The notes: generated by a model from the letters alone, not told the origin. A stretch of 64,000 nucleotides of DNA from Clostridia bacterium (GCA_910575725.1 CAJTFE010000016.1:30457-94456); one strand, 5' to 3'. Shown: positions 42,222 through 51,975, counted from the first letter of the stretch. Translations and numbers: made by a program.

Positions 42222-42731
42222 TTATCTATAAACCACATAACGATAATGCGGCATATCTATCCCTCTGTAATGTTTCATCCATGTATCTTTTATTACCATT
42301 CCATTTCTTATGGCTACATTTTGAGAGGCTACATTCGTATCTCTAATAATTGAACAGACTTCCGTTGCGTCTAATGTTTCAAATGCGTATTTTTTACAGG
42401 CTTTTGCCGACTCAATGGCATATCCATTATACCAGTATGACCGCTCAAAAAGATATCCTATTTCAAGAACCTCATTTTCTTTCCAGGGCTGCATAGTAAG
42501 CCCACATTGTCCAATCATTTCATCGGTTTCTTTCAAGACAACAGCCCATAATCCAAAGCCCCATTTTTGATAGCGTGCAATTTGTCTATCAAGCCATTCA
42601 TGGACTTCATCGTTATTAAATGCACCCTCATATGCGTACATTGTGTCTTCGTCTTGCAAAATTCTACACAGAGCTTCAAAATCAGTTTGCTCCATCTCAC
42701 GCAGATATAACCGTTCAGTTTCAAGTATCAT
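42222..42731 (-). CDS. GNAT family N-acetyltransferase (RimJ/RimL-like)
   Basis: This 169-residue protein begins MILETERLYLREMEQTDFEA, the standard RimJ/RimL entry. It has the acyl-CoA region EIGYLFERSYWYNGYAIESA and the late NVASQNVAIRNGMV motif. It probably acetylates an N-terminal amine or a small molecule. Ribosome site AGGAGATAAA. It lies next to the first RhuM gene on the accessory side. Confidence 0.88.
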   Translation of the reverse strand: MILETERLYLREMEQTDFEALCRILQDEDTMYAYEGAFNNDEVHEWLDRQIARYQKWGFGLWAVVLKETDEMIGQCGLTMQPWKENEVLEIGYLFERSYWYNGYAIESAKACKKYAFETLDATEVCSIIRDTNVASQNVAIRNGMVIKDTWMKHYRGIDMPHYRYVVYR

Positions 42732-42754
42732 AGTTATCTTTATCTCCTAAAATT

Positions 42755-43810
42755 CTAATTTTCCACTTGCTTCTTCGCTTTTTCTTCCAACTCAAGCAGA
42801 TACTTATCAAAATCTGACATGAACAATCTATCTTGAATGATACGATATTTCTCAAACTCCGTTTCGGCATGAAGCTTGGCTATTTCAGCAGAAACCTTTC
42901 CGGCATCCTGCAAAATACCATAATCAAACATTTCAATAAAGCTGTTGAGTCTCTTTTCCCAATCCTCCATCGTAAGGGGAATATGCCTTAACGTCATGTT
43001 TTCAGCAAAATCCAAATATGCCGTTACCATACGGTTAAGCTGATGTAACTCATTTTCGCTGAGATAATTCTTCGCAATCGTTACATCACTTTTCTTAATC
43101 TTGCCGTCCGGAGCATCTGCCCAGGTGGTAAGCCCCATATGCTCCTTTTGGTGGTCAGCTCGCTCTACAATCAATTCAGCAGCCGTGTGACCGTGTACTG
43201 CAAAGTGCATTTTGTTCTGGACTGTTGCATAGAACCTTTTCGTTGTGGCAGAGGTTTTGTCATAATCTATGGCAGTAGCATAAATATCTGTGATTTTCTG
43301 ATAGAATTTTCTCTCGCTTGCACGGATTTCCCTAATGCGTTCTAACTGTTCATCAAAATACTTGTCGGTTAGATAAGTACCTCGCTTCAGACGCTCGTCA
43401 TCCATAACCCAGCCTTTGATGGTGTAATCCTTTACGATACCGTTTGCCCACTTGCGAAACTGCACGGCACGTTCATTATTTACCTTGAAACCCACCGAAA
43501 TAATCATCTGCAAGTTATAATGGTTCACTTCTCGTTGAACCTGGCGAGAACCCTCGGTTTGAACTATCCGAAATTTTCGGATAGTTGCCGATTCTTCCAA
43601 CTCGCTATCTGAATACACCTTTTTGATGTGGTCACTAATTGTACGCACATCCACATCATAAAGCGTAGCCATCATTTTCTGTGTCAGCCATATATTTTCA
43701 TCTTCATAGCGCATTTCAATGCTATCTTCCTGTTCTCCAACAGAAGCAACATAGGTAAGATACTCTGCTGCACTTGAACGAATGCTTATTTCATTTTTCT
43801 TCTTTGCCAA
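42755..43810 (-). CDS. RhuM family protein, copy 1
   Basis: This 351-residue protein has the N-terminal DNA-binding-like WLTQKMMATLYDVDVRTISD, VNHYNLQMIISVGFKVNNER, and the C-terminal AVHGHTAAELIVERADHQKE with IAKNYLSENELHQLNRMV. RhuM proteins occur on islands and prophages; their biochemical function is unknown. It is related to the copy at 53808 across the whole length but clearly diverged in sequence. Ribosome site GGAGGTGGC. Confidence 0.88.
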   Translation of the reverse strand: MAKKKNEISIRSSAAEYLTYVASVGEQEDSIEMRYEDENIWLTQKMMATLYDVDVRTISDHIKKVYSDSELEESATIRKFRIVQTEGSRQVQREVNHYNLQMIISVGFKVNNERAVQFRKWANGIVKDYTIKGWVMDDERLKRGTYLTDKYFDEQLERIREIRASERKFYQKITDIYATAIDYDKTSATTKRFYATVQNKMHFAVHGHTAAELIVERADHQKEHMGLTTWADAPDGKIKKSDVTIAKNYLSENELHQLNRMVTAYLDFAENMTLRHIPLTMEDWEKRLNSFIEMFDYGILQDAGKVSAEIAKLHAETEFEKYRIIQDRLFMSDFDKYLLELEEKAKKQVEN

Positions 43811-43940
43811 CTAAGCCACCTCCGATTATTTAGATTGTGTCACCACCGGTGACACTTTTTCGTTATACTTATAAAGTTCGTAAAATTATTTCATTCGATA
43901 AAGACCACGGCAGTTAAATTCTTTCAGATCATGATAATTC

Positions 43941-44336
43941 TCAGCAAAGAAATCCGCAAGTTTCTGTACAACGTATCGCCGTAAGAGTAGATGAGAAACG
44001 CACTCCCAACTCTCGGAAACACCTTGTTTTCAAGCCTTTTTCGGTATTTACTTCTGTACTTTTGACATCAAGACTACGCACTCGACATGTGTCGGAGCTA
44101 CTATGTAAACACAATTTTTCAGTCTCGTCACTCGTATAGGAACACAATTCTGCGTCATTATGTACAGCCGCAGCGTTTTTACGCTTTGGCTTAAAATCCT
44201 TTCCATTAATATTAGAGCGGATACCAGTTTTATACACAAAAGTTATCTTCAAAGGCTCCTCCACTCCCTCATCATTATAACCTCTGATGACTGTTTTTTC
44301 AAACACACTTTCAAAAGCACTCTTTGAAAAGAGCAT
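43941..44336 (-). pseudogene. Probable C-terminal remnant of a site-specific recombinase
   Basis: 131 codons. FEKTVIRGYNDEGVEEPLKI and TFVYKTGIRSNINGKDFKP resemble the last beta strands of transposon serine recombinases, followed by a cysteine-rich read-through (HNDAELCSYTSDETEKLCLH). The catalytic domain is absent. It abuts the stop of the ABC ATPase gene, marking a rearrangement junction. Assignment is by pattern only. Confidence 0.4.
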
Positions 44337-44341
44337 AAATC

Positions 44342-44986
44342 TCAGCGTACAGCTTCTAAATTCCCTGACTCCATTCTATAAACATGATCACAAAGGATAT
44401 TTATATCTTCTGAATTATGACTGGCAATTAAAATTATTTTCCCACTTTTTTTCAGTTCAAGAAATAATTCTCTCATTTCATCTACGCCATGATTATCAAG
44501 TCCATTAAACGGTTCATCCAAAACTAAAAAATCAGGTTCTTCCATAATTGATTGTGCTATAGCCAACCTTTGGCGCATCCCCATAGAATATTTTCCCACA
44601 TGTTTTTTTGATTTCGGATCAAGTCCTACTTTATCCATAATACCTTCTAAATAAGGCCTGCTATTTTTATTATTTATCATATATAAATATTCCAAATTCT
44701 TTATTCCAGAATAATTTTTTAAAAAAGCTGGTTCTTCAATAATAATTCCAACAGAAGGAAGAACATCTGCCTGTTTTTCCCGTTTTGTGCCGTTTATTAC
44801 AATCTCACCTGAATCCAAAGACAGCAAACCACATATTATTTTAAATAAAACTGTTTTCCCTGCACCATTTCTTCCTATAATCCCTGTAATCTCTCCTTGA
44901 TTGCATTCCATATTAACATGATTTAACACCTGTGTTTTACCAAAACATTTGCATACATCTTTTACTTTTATATTTTTATCCTGCAT
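44342..44986 (-). CDS. ABC transporter ATP-binding protein
   Basis: This 214-residue ATPase has Walker A GRNGAGKTVLFK, signature YSMGMRQRLAIAQ, Walker B FLVLDEPFNGLD and H-loop LIASHNSEDI. The ATG at 44986 follows GAGGAGTGATTTT. It is the fourth gene of an operon with two membrane proteins and a lipoprotein. Its shape fits ABC-2 exporters used for peptide or lantibiotic immunity. Codons are A/T-rich. Confidence 0.9.
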   Translation of the reverse strand: MQDKNIKVKDVCKCFGKTQVLNHVNMECNQGEITGIIGRNGAGKTVLFKIICGLLSLDSGEIVINGTKREKQADVLPSVGIIIEEPAFLKNYSGIKNLEYLYMINNKNSRPYLEGIMDKVGLDPKSKKHVGKYSMGMRQRLAIAQSIMEEPDFLVLDEPFNGLDNHGVDEMRELFLELKKSGKIILIASHNSEDINILCDHVYRMESGNLEAVR

Positions 44987-44990
44987 AAAA

Positions 44991-45839
44991 TCACTCCTCA
45001 TCTATCCAATTTAAATCTTTTAGATATATTCTTTTTAAAGAAATATAGCTTAAAACAAATGATAAAATTACTGTCATAATAATTACCATGAAAAAAGATG
45101 GTGCATTTTTACATACTTTTCCGTATAATAAGAGTAGATTTAACCATGAAAATGGGGAAATAAAACTAATCCATTGCTGGTATAAATGCAGATTAGCAAA
45201 TACAACCGGCAAAATCGAAAAAAAAGTTCCTATAAGCACAGCGCCTGTTCTATTCATGCAAATACTCACAGCAAGCATAATCATTCCAATCAATCCAGTA
45301 GATATACAAAGGATTGTCCCAAATATTAACATTGTTATGAGAGGATTATGCTCGCTGATTAATTCATAGGAAAAAGATAATTTAACATTATATTCCAAGC
45401 CTGCATTTGTCATGGCGAGCGAATTGTATAATTTGCCCCATTCTGCAGACCATTCCAGACATGGAAACAATGGCAATATACTTAAAATCAATTCAATAAC
45501 TGAAAGCAAAACAGCAGATAACCAAATTCTTAATATTTTAATATGTATCCATCTCTTTCTTCCCTGCCTTATCAGCACATACATTTCGTTCCGCTGCATA
45601 AACGGTATGTTAGAGTAAAAGTAAATGACAGAAATACCATATACAAATAAAAAATATACATTTTGTCCGGCAAAAGGCAGTATCCAAGGTGAAGCAGGGT
45701 AATCTGCCACAACAGAAAATTGTTTCACTGAATGGATATAATAGTGCAAAATATAAAATTGAAAAACGCAGAAAGCAAGCAGCCTCCTGCTCAAAAAATT
45801 ATTTATAAAATCCTCCCATACATATTTTATTTTATTCAC
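44991..45839 (-). CDS. ABC-2 type membrane protein
   Basis: This 282-residue protein has about six membrane helices: one near 15-35, then VYFLFVYGISVIYFYS, and later LITMLIFGTILCISTGLIGM and FFMVIIMTVILSFVLSYIS. It is the permease partner of the downstream ATPase (stop and start four bases apart) and overlaps the upstream permease gene by eight bases. No named family recognised. Confidence 0.75.
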   Translation of the reverse strand: MNKIKYVWEDFINNFLSRRLLAFCVFQFYILHYYIHSVKQFSVVADYPASPWILPFAGQNVYFLFVYGISVIYFYSNIPFMQRNEMYVLIRQGRKRWIHIKILRIWLSAVLLSVIELILSILPLFPCLEWSAEWGKLYNSLAMTNAGLEYNVKLSFSYELISEHNPLITMLIFGTILCISTGLIGMIMLAVSICMNRTGAVLIGTFFSILPVVFANLHLYQQWISFISPFSWLNLLLLYGKVCKNAPSFFMVIIMTVILSFVLSYISLKRIYLKDLNWIDEE

Positions 45840-46614
45840 AGATTTTTCTCCTCAATTTCCTAATTAAAAGTTTTCTAAGCAAAATCAAATTCATAACTGC
45901 TATCATAACTACCAGTAATACAGACAAAAAATCATTTAAAAAAATATTATTCGAAGGTGAAAAAATCGCAGCCAAACTCAGCTTTCCAGAGGAAAGCGCT
46001 GACAGAATATAATCCATAAAATAATATTGAATCATTGGTGCCGATAACACAAGCATACGATTTGAGATGAACATGGAGAAATAGGCTGCCCATAAAGCTA
46101 AAATTCCCGCCAATATACTATGCTGAATTCCATAACAAAAATAATACAGGGAATACCATTTATGTATTAAAAAAAATCTTAATCCCCCGGCATGAATGAT
46201 ATGATCATACTGCAAACCGGATACATCCACCCATGCTAATTTAAAATGCAGTATACTTGCAAATAAAAACATACCAAATGTAACAGAAAGCATCGTCACG
46301 AAAAAAATGCTGAGTATCCGAGCAGAAACATACCGTTCAATATCCCCTCGAATCACCTGCTGAATAACGTATTTGTGTTCTATATCCTCACAAAAACTAT
46401 CTGCAAATGCAATGGCTCCGCATACCAATATCATCATTGCCGGCATCCCGTACATAACAATAGAAAAAACATATAATACATTTGTGTCCAAAGCAATGCC
46501 TTCCAGTGTTGAAAACAGCAGTACGCATATCATTAATGCAATTGATATTAGAAACTTCATTGAGCATACAGACCTCTTTAAGTCTGTTTTTAAATAATTG
46601 CAAAACTTTCTCAA
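45832..46614 (-). CDS. ABC-2 type membrane protein
   Basis: This 260-residue protein has about six membrane helices. MKFLISIALMICVLLFSTLE is an N-terminal helix, and the soluble part CEDIEHKYVIQQVIRGDIER is typical of ABC-2 permeases of the peptide-immunity kind. It overlaps the lipoprotein gene by four bases and the next permease gene by eight. A heterodimer with that permease is likely. Confidence 0.75.
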   Translation of the reverse strand: MRKFCNYLKTDLKRSVCSMKFLISIALMICVLLFSTLEGIALDTNVLYVFSIVMYGMPAMMILVCGAIAFADSFCEDIEHKYVIQQVIRGDIERYVSARILSIFFVTMLSVTFGMFLFASILHFKLAWVDVSGLQYDHIIHAGGLRFFLIHKWYSLYYFCYGIQHSILAGILALWAAYFSMFISNRMLVLSAPMIQYYFMDYILSALSSGKLSLAAIFSPSNNIFLNDFLSVLLVVMIAVMNLILLRKLLIRKLRRKICE

Positions 46615-47777
46615 GGTATAATCTCCTTCGCTGTCTGCGCATCTATAATGACCTGAATATCCTCCTCATGCTGTTCACTTTTTTCGATCCCCTTCACGAT
46701 CCAGACAGGCTTTACATCATATACGCCTGTTCCTGAAGATAAATCAACATAATAGCATAATTCTGCTTCTGTCATTTCATATGTTGAGCTTCCGAGTATT
46801 TGGTTATACTTATGAGCAACCGTTTCAGCAATCACATCCATAGGAGCTAAAGCGACTGCCATTCCTTCATCGGTAATTTCAAATACTTTTTCAATGTTCA
46901 AATACTCTATTCCATCTTTTGATATAAATGCCTGTACCGGAGCATTTACATCTGCTACATCTGAAAATATCTCACAATACACATGATAAAGCGGCAATTC
47001 TCTGTATATCTGATTGACACAAAAATAATAGCCTTCATCTGAGACAGACCACCCGTTTTTATAGTTTGCCTGGTCAAGATTTCCGTCCATATCTTCGTGA
47101 TATTCCTGTGACTGCATACAATTGTAATCTAACGCATATCCCGTATAAACATGCTCAAATTTAATATTCACTTCCGTTAATGCGTTATCAATTATCTGAA
47201 AAGCCTCCTCACGCGTCATAAACGACAATTGTTCTTCTGTAGAATACAAACCTGCATTATATCGCTCATCTGCCGGATCAAGTATAAAAGAGCTGCGTAT
47301 ATATGACATTAAATCTCTTTGCATATATGACATCTGACTGGAAAGCGGACCATAAGATAACGTTATTTCCTCTGGAGTGACATAAGTTGCCGTATCTACC
47401 TTTTCCCCATATTCGTTTTTTTCTTCATAACTGTATACTTCGTAATCATCATTACCGCTGAATAATGATTGAAATGCCCGCTCCTCATTTACTTTCAACA
47501 TTCTTGCTTTCGCAGTAATTGGAAATTTCTCTCCCAAATCAGCACCAACAATAACATCCATCTTAAAATCAACATTTTCTATGGTATTCTCGTAACTCGC
47601 TGGAAAAGTAATTTTCTCATCAGGTATATCGTTTTCTACATAAGGTTCTTCTGTTTCAGAACCCACTTCATTTTGAACATCCGATATTTTACTTCCAGAA
47701 TCCTGTCCCGAATTTCCACACCCAAATATAGACATAGAAAAAATAACAATCAATATCAAACATAGCTGCCTTTTCAT
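46611..47777 (-). CDS. Lipoprotein, DUF6034-like, with ABC-2 operon
   Basis: This 388-residue exported lipoprotein has signal MKRQLCLILIVIFSMSIFGC with lipobox SIFGC (Cys 20). The mature part is acidic, with repeated hydrophobic strands and a C-terminal YDVKPVWIVKG phrase typical of large Clostridial lipoproteins near ABC exporters. First gene of the operon. It may bind an extracellular peptide or act as the accessory subunit. Ribosome site GGAGAAAAT. Confidence 0.8.
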   Translation of the reverse strand: MKRQLCLILIVIFSMSIFGCGNSGQDSGSKISDVQNEVGSETEEPYVENDIPDEKITFPASYENTIENVDFKMDVIVGADLGEKFPITAKARMLKVNEERAFQSLFSGNDDYEVYSYEEKNEYGEKVDTATYVTPEEITLSYGPLSSQMSYMQRDLMSYIRSSFILDPADERYNAGLYSTEEQLSFMTREEAFQIIDNALTEVNIKFEHVYTGYALDYNCMQSQEYHEDMDGNLDQANYKNGWSVSDEGYYFCVNQIYRELPLYHVYCEIFSDVADVNAPVQAFISKDGIEYLNIEKVFEITDEGMAVALAPMDVIAETVAHKYNQILGSSTYEMTEAELCYYVDLSSGTGVYDVKPVWIVKGIEKSEQHEEDIQVIIDAQTAKEIIP

Positions 47778-48324
47778 CCGATTTTCTCCTTTTCAAAAAA
47801 CAGAAACATTGCCAAATGCTAAAGTTTTCCGTAAACATTAACCTGTACTTCACTCAACAGATGGATTACCTACACCTCATAGCCTTTTAAACCACCACAT
47901 CCATATCTTCATTAAATTCCTCCATTCTGTATTAAGTAGTGAACTTTTGTGTAGCTGTTCTGTGAAATCAATGACACTTCTTATTATCTTTATTCCGATC
48001 ATAATTTCAACCCCATTTGCACCAAACGACATTTTTTTCATTCATTTGATCATTCTGGTAATTTTTTCATTATTTTTTTGTAAATGCAAGGAAACTGTTA
48101 CCCTGCGGACAACACAATGCCGACTGAAATACATATTGAATATGTATATAACTGACACACAAAGGACAAAGCGTCTATACACAAAAACATTATTACCAGC
48201 ACAGCCGTTATCCTTTTATAACGACTATATTCTTCCTGATCCAACACCCTGTTCTCATTGTCAATAATGCTAAAACAAGAATGACATGGTTATGCACAGC
48301 AATAATAGCAGGTGGGTGATTCGC
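47778..48324. other. Gene-poor AT-rich stretch
   Basis: The 547 bases hold the leader of the lipoprotein operon and no convincing gene. A plus-strand frame (47947-48267) has a hydrophobic start but no ribosome site, and its later part (TDTQRTKRLYTKTLLPAQP) looks random. It is not called. Confidence 0.5.
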
Positions 48325-48454
48325 ATGGAATTTAAGTATAAAGAAATGGGAACTCGCATAAAAGTATGGCGTAAAGAATTAAAAATAAAACAAGCAGTAC
48401 GGGCAAGCCGAAACCGAAGCGGTGGAACGCTATGAGAATTACCTTGCGGCATAG
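48325..48454 (+). pseudogene. Fused gene remnants: XRE start plus unrelated tail
   Basis: The ATG at 48325 reads MEFKYKEMGTRIKVWRKELK, the start of an XRE-type repressor, then loses frame and stops at 48435. In another frame the same DNA ends QAETEAVERYENYLAA at 48454, the tail of a different gene. Two deletion ends appear to be joined here. Confidence 0.45.
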
Positions 48455-48572
48455 TAAGTTCTATTCTCCTTACGCATACATTACACCTCTTTTCCACGGA
48501 ATATTAATTCCTCGAAAATCGGCGTAAAGTTGATATCTTTAATTGCGCCATAACGGTCTACAAAATAATTTT

Positions 48573-48971
48573 TCATATAATCCTCATTTTTACGGACACC
48601 ACTTTTTCCGGCAGTACCAAAATCAGAAAGAGAATAATGGCTGCTGACATATTTTTGAATCCATTCATTAAGAACAATTCCTCATCATTCAGGTTACTCT
48701 TTGCAAGAGCTTTGGCTCCATCTTCGTTTTGTTCAAAAGCATTCACCATAAAGGCTTCTATCGATTGAAAGGAACCGAATTCCAATTCATTGCCACGCAC
48801 AAATATCTTGCTTTCATTTACAGACAACGATTCTGATAAAATTCTTCTTTTATAGTCCACATCCAGAAATGTTCCAAGATCTGCCGAAAACGCATATTCA
48901 ATTAAATTTTCATCTTCAATAAATTTACCACATGGAGCGGTGCATGGTTTACGGTTGCATTTATAATTCAA
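48573..48971 (-). CDS. Hypothetical protein, possibly truncated
   Basis: 132 codons. The N-terminal CNRKPCTAPCGKF is cysteine-rich, the middle is soluble (VDYKRRILSESLSVNESKIF, SIEAFMVNAFEQNEDGAKAL), and a hydrophobic end (AAIILFLILVLPEKVVSV) follows. The two ends look unlike the centre, so the frame may join pieces. Family not recognised. Confidence 0.35.
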   Translation of the reverse strand: MNYKCNRKPCTAPCGKFIEDENLIEYAFSADLGTFLDVDYKRRILSESLSVNESKIFVRGNELEFGSFQSIEAFMVNAFEQNEDGAKALAKSNLNDEELFLMNGFKNMSAAIILFLILVLPEKVVSVKMRII

Positions 48972-49045
48972 AGGGCAACAACACTTTAGGCTATCGCCCT
49001 TTGATTACCTACTGTTGTTAGTTGCTTCGATTGTTTTGACGGCTT

Positions 49046-50368
49046 TCAATTAGAGGAATATATATACCGTTTGCTCATAGCACTTACAATTCCAAAATAG
49101 CAAATATAAAAAACTGAAATACACGCCCCAAACTCACCAGTTAATTTGAGCAGAATATTATTCAAAGAAGCCGGCAATATTAAGTTCATTTTTCCATTCA
49201 GTAACAGTATGCAGAATAAAATAATCAATAAAGCCATTATCATTGGAGAGGATAATTTAATTGCTATCTGCTGATTCACAAGTCTTACTATCTGCTTATC
49301 ACTTTTCCCCATACAGCGCATTATCTGATTGCTTTTTGAATTTTGCCTAATTTCTATAATCTGCTGCAAAGATAGTATCGAAAAATAAATAACCAAAAAA
49401 ACAATACAGATACTTATTTGTGAAGTTCCCATCCACTGGCGCATAGCCGTATCAAAAAGCTGAAATTCCGGCTGCAGTATCAGTATTCCAGTTACAAAAG
49501 AAGCCCCGGAAAACAAAAAGCATATGCAAAAAACAGCATTAACCATAGCAGCCGTTTTGAGATTTGATGTAACATTTGCCGTAATATATAGCCTGTCTTT
49601 TTGATATATCTTAACGGATTTCATTCGCCTATACGCATATAAATAGCCAAACACCCATTTGTAAAAAGCAAAAACAGATATTAGCAAAGGGATTGCTGTA
49701 ACAGATACGGGATAAACAATATAAACTTCCGGCAAAAAAACAATGCTACAAACGCAACCAATGAAGCACACAAAACACAAAAAGAAAATAATGCCCCATT
49801 TTTTATAGTTCCCTATATTTTTTACGCCTTGATTGCGGTTTCTTTCATACATCAGCTCCCTTATTTGCAGCTTGTCTAAGCGTTGCTTCAATCGAAAAGA
49901 ACACACGGTTTCAATAAAGCAAAAAAACAGAAACGTATATAACATACTTTTTCCATAAAGGAATCCGCAATGTTTCATTTCGTGCAATGGCTCACGGAAA
50001 TACCAAAATCCATATACGGAAAAACCTATTGTTGTTCCTGCTATATAGCAGCAAAAGCCAATCAACAGGACTTCGCATAGGAACAGCCGGGTTAATCTCT
50101 TTTTTCCCATACCCAATAATAAATAACTTGCAAACTCTTTTGCCCGCTGCTTTAGCAGAAAAAAGTCTATATATCCAACTAAAACTATCTGAATGGCTGC
50201 TATCAACAATGGCAGAGAAATCACTTGAAAACCAGCTGATTCTCCTATAATGGTTATACAATTAGATACTTCTATAATCGCCAAAAGGACAGTCATGGTA
50301 ACAACATATAAAAGATAATTTATAAAAGACCGCTTGGCATTACGGATTGACAACTTCAAGTACATCAT
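49046..50368 (-). CDS. FtsX-like permease of a peptide-resistance ABC transporter
   Basis: This 440-residue protein has about eight membrane helices. The N-terminus (MMYLKLSIRNAKRSFINYLL) and the soluble phrases QRAKEFASYLLLGMGKKRL and NQIMRCMGKSDKQIVRLVNQ are typical of FtsX/BceB-type permeases. It lacks the large extracellular domain of BceB (full proteins are about 650). Its start overlaps the ATPase gene by 29 bases. Export or target protection against antimicrobial peptides is the likely role. Confidence 0.85.
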   Translation of the reverse strand: MMYLKLSIRNAKRSFINYLLYVVTMTVLLAIIEVSNCITIIGESAGFQVISLPLLIAAIQIVLVGYIDFFLLKQRAKEFASYLLLGMGKKRLTRLFLCEVLLIGFCCYIAGTTIGFSVYGFWYFREPLHEMKHCGFLYGKSMLYTFLFFCFIETVCSFRLKQRLDKLQIRELMYERNRNQGVKNIGNYKKWGIIFFLCFVCFIGCVCSIVFLPEVYIVYPVSVTAIPLLISVFAFYKWVFGYLYAYRRMKSVKIYQKDRLYITANVTSNLKTAAMVNAVFCICFLFSGASFVTGILILQPEFQLFDTAMRQWMGTSQISICIVFLVIYFSILSLQQIIEIRQNSKSNQIMRCMGKSDKQIVRLVNQQIAIKLSSPMIMALLIILFCILLLNGKMNLILPASLNNILLKLTGEFGACISVFYICYFGIVSAMSKRYIYSSN

Positions 50369-51437
50369 AGCTTTCTCCCTCTATCAATTCTATTTTCTTC
50401 AAAATATCTGCGAAAAAGGTCTGTTTATTTTCCTGTTCCCGGTTTAAGGCAGCTTTTATTTCGCCGTCTTTCATAAACAAAATCCTGTCACAATAGCTGG
50501 CTGCCATGACATCATGTGTCACCATCAATATGGTTGCGCCGTACTCTCTACAAAGCATAGCAAGAGTGTCTAAAAGCTGTCTGGCAGCATGGGAATCTAA
50601 TGCCCCGGTAGGCTCGTCCGCAAGTATAATATCTGGATTTACCACAATAGCACGGGCGCAGGCGCAGCGTTGCCGTTGTCCTCCCGATACCTCATATGGA
50701 AATTTATCTAATATTGCTGATATATCCAGCTTTTCAGACAAACTTTGAATTGTTGGACGAATGCTTTCTTTGGAAACCTCTTTAATTGTCAATGCAAGTG
50801 CAATATTTTCATAGATAGTCAAAGTTTCAAGTAAATTGTATTCTTGGAAAACAAAGCCTAAATGTCTGCGGCGAAATTCTGCGGTGGCTTCGTCTGGTAT
50901 ATCCACTATATTCTGTCCGCTTATTCGTATCGTCCCATTTGTGGGCTTGTCTATTGTGGCTATTAAATTAAGCAATGTTGTTTTTCCAGAACCGGAAACC
51001 CCCATAATTCCAACAAAACTTCCGTGCGGTATCTGAAAACTCACGTCATTTACAGCTAATACAGAATTATTTTCTGTTTCATAGAGTTTGGAAACATTTT
51101 CAACTTCCAAAACATTTTCGGGGGTTGTATCACTTTCTTTTGATTCCCATTTATCATGTCCTAACCAATTTGTAATCACGTCCATAAGTACCTCATCTGC
51201 TTTTTCTTTCAATTTTTCTTCTGCAATGCACTCACCCGCAAATAGTTCATTCAAAGTAACGTCTAAAAGAGTGCATAAAGGCATAAACAAAGACAAATCC
51301 GGCATAGACCGTCCTGTTTCCCATTTTGAAACAGCCTTATCGGTTATTTCCAGTTTTTCTGCTAACTGGCTTTGCGTCCAGCCTTTTGCTTTCCGGCGTT
51401 CGGAAATAAAAGCTCCAATCTTAATTTGATTCATCAT
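50340..51437 (-). CDS. XRE-type HTH fused to an ABC transporter ATPase
   Basis: 365 residues. Residues 1-70 form an XRE HTH (FISERRKAKGWTQSQLAEKL, DKAVSKWETGRSMPDL). A linker precedes an ABC domain of the MacB/BceA type: Walker A GVSGSGKTT, Q-loop FVFQEYNLL, signature YEVSGGQRQR, Walker B IILADEPTGALD, H-loop MVTHDVMAASYCDR. The fusion may let the transporter ATPase regulate its own operon. Ribosome site AGGAGGGCTG. Confidence 0.9.
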   Translation of the reverse strand: MMNQIKIGAFISERRKAKGWTQSQLAEKLEITDKAVSKWETGRSMPDLSLFMPLCTLLDVTLNELFAGECIAEEKLKEKADEVLMDVITNWLGHDKWESKESDTTPENVLEVENVSKLYETENNSVLAVNDVSFQIPHGSFVGIMGVSGSGKTTLLNLIATIDKPTNGTIRISGQNIVDIPDEATAEFRRRHLGFVFQEYNLLETLTIYENIALALTIKEVSKESIRPTIQSLSEKLDISAILDKFPYEVSGGQRQRCACARAIVVNPDIILADEPTGALDSHAARQLLDTLAMLCREYGATILMVTHDVMAASYCDRILFMKDGEIKAALNREQENKQTFFADILKKIELIEGESYDVLEVVNP

Positions 51438-51671
51438 TCAGCCCTCCTGCTTACGGTAAATTATATAAATCCGGCATAAAAATGAACACCTACCAACGGT
51501 AGAGTGGGAGAAAATGGGGCTTTTTAACTCTATTGATAGTATAATTCTGAACGGAATTTGACGAAATATAAGGAAATATGTATATTCAGATTATATCATT
51601 CTGCTATCTCTAAATCTATCTTGTTTGTGATATTCAAAAAAGATATAGGTGTGAGAGGGATTCCGTAACAG

Positions 51672-51842
51672 TCAGCACTGTGCGTAATGTGCATAACTTG
51701 CTGTCTTATGGACTTTTCCATGACGGAGAAGCGCCACAGCCGCCGCAAGTTTCAGCCACATACCCTTCAGCATGATTGTGGGCGTTTCCTGATACTTGTA
51801 GCCGCTCTGACCATATACCTTGATACTTCTTTTCTTTGCCAT
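51672..51842 (-). pseudogene. Truncated SymE-like toxin gene
   Basis: The ATG at 51842 gives MAKKRSIKVYGQSGYKYQET and TPTIMLKGMWLKLA, matching the core of SymE-type (AbrB-fold) toxins. After that the frame enters unrelated sequence (LLRHGKVHKTASYAHYAQC) encoded by a sequence also present at 62957-63092. The usual hydrophobic C-terminus is lost, so the protein is probably inactive. Ribosome site GGAGGAAATC. Confidence 0.65.
51687..51727. repeat. Copy of the GTGCATAACT hairpin sequence
   Basis: ATGTGCATAACTTGCTGTCT, then TATGGACTTTTCCATGACGG, matches parts of the long inverted repeat at 62957-63092. It lies inside the SymE-like remnant and may be a junction or transfer-origin piece. Confidence 0.5.
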
Positions 51843-51931
51843 TATGATTTCCTCCATTTTGCGATTGTCGTTGATTGTCTCTTGCCTTCCGTCATCACGT
51901 GAGTCAGATCATAGGCACCACCTCCCTTGAT

Positions 51932-51975
51932 GCGAAAAGAGCCGCTAATGCTTGTTTGCATCAGCAGCTCTTCGC
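51932..51975. terminator. Hairpin downstream of serine recombinase
   Basis: GCGAAAAGAGC/GCTCTTCGC arms with GCTAATGC/GCATCAGC inside and a TTGTTT loop. No long T run. Likely a terminator or element-boundary structure. Confidence 0.5.

Noticed and set aside
47947..48267. 106-codon plus-strand frame as a lantibiotic-type gene
   Set aside because: No ribosome site, random-looking second half, and no modification genes nearby.
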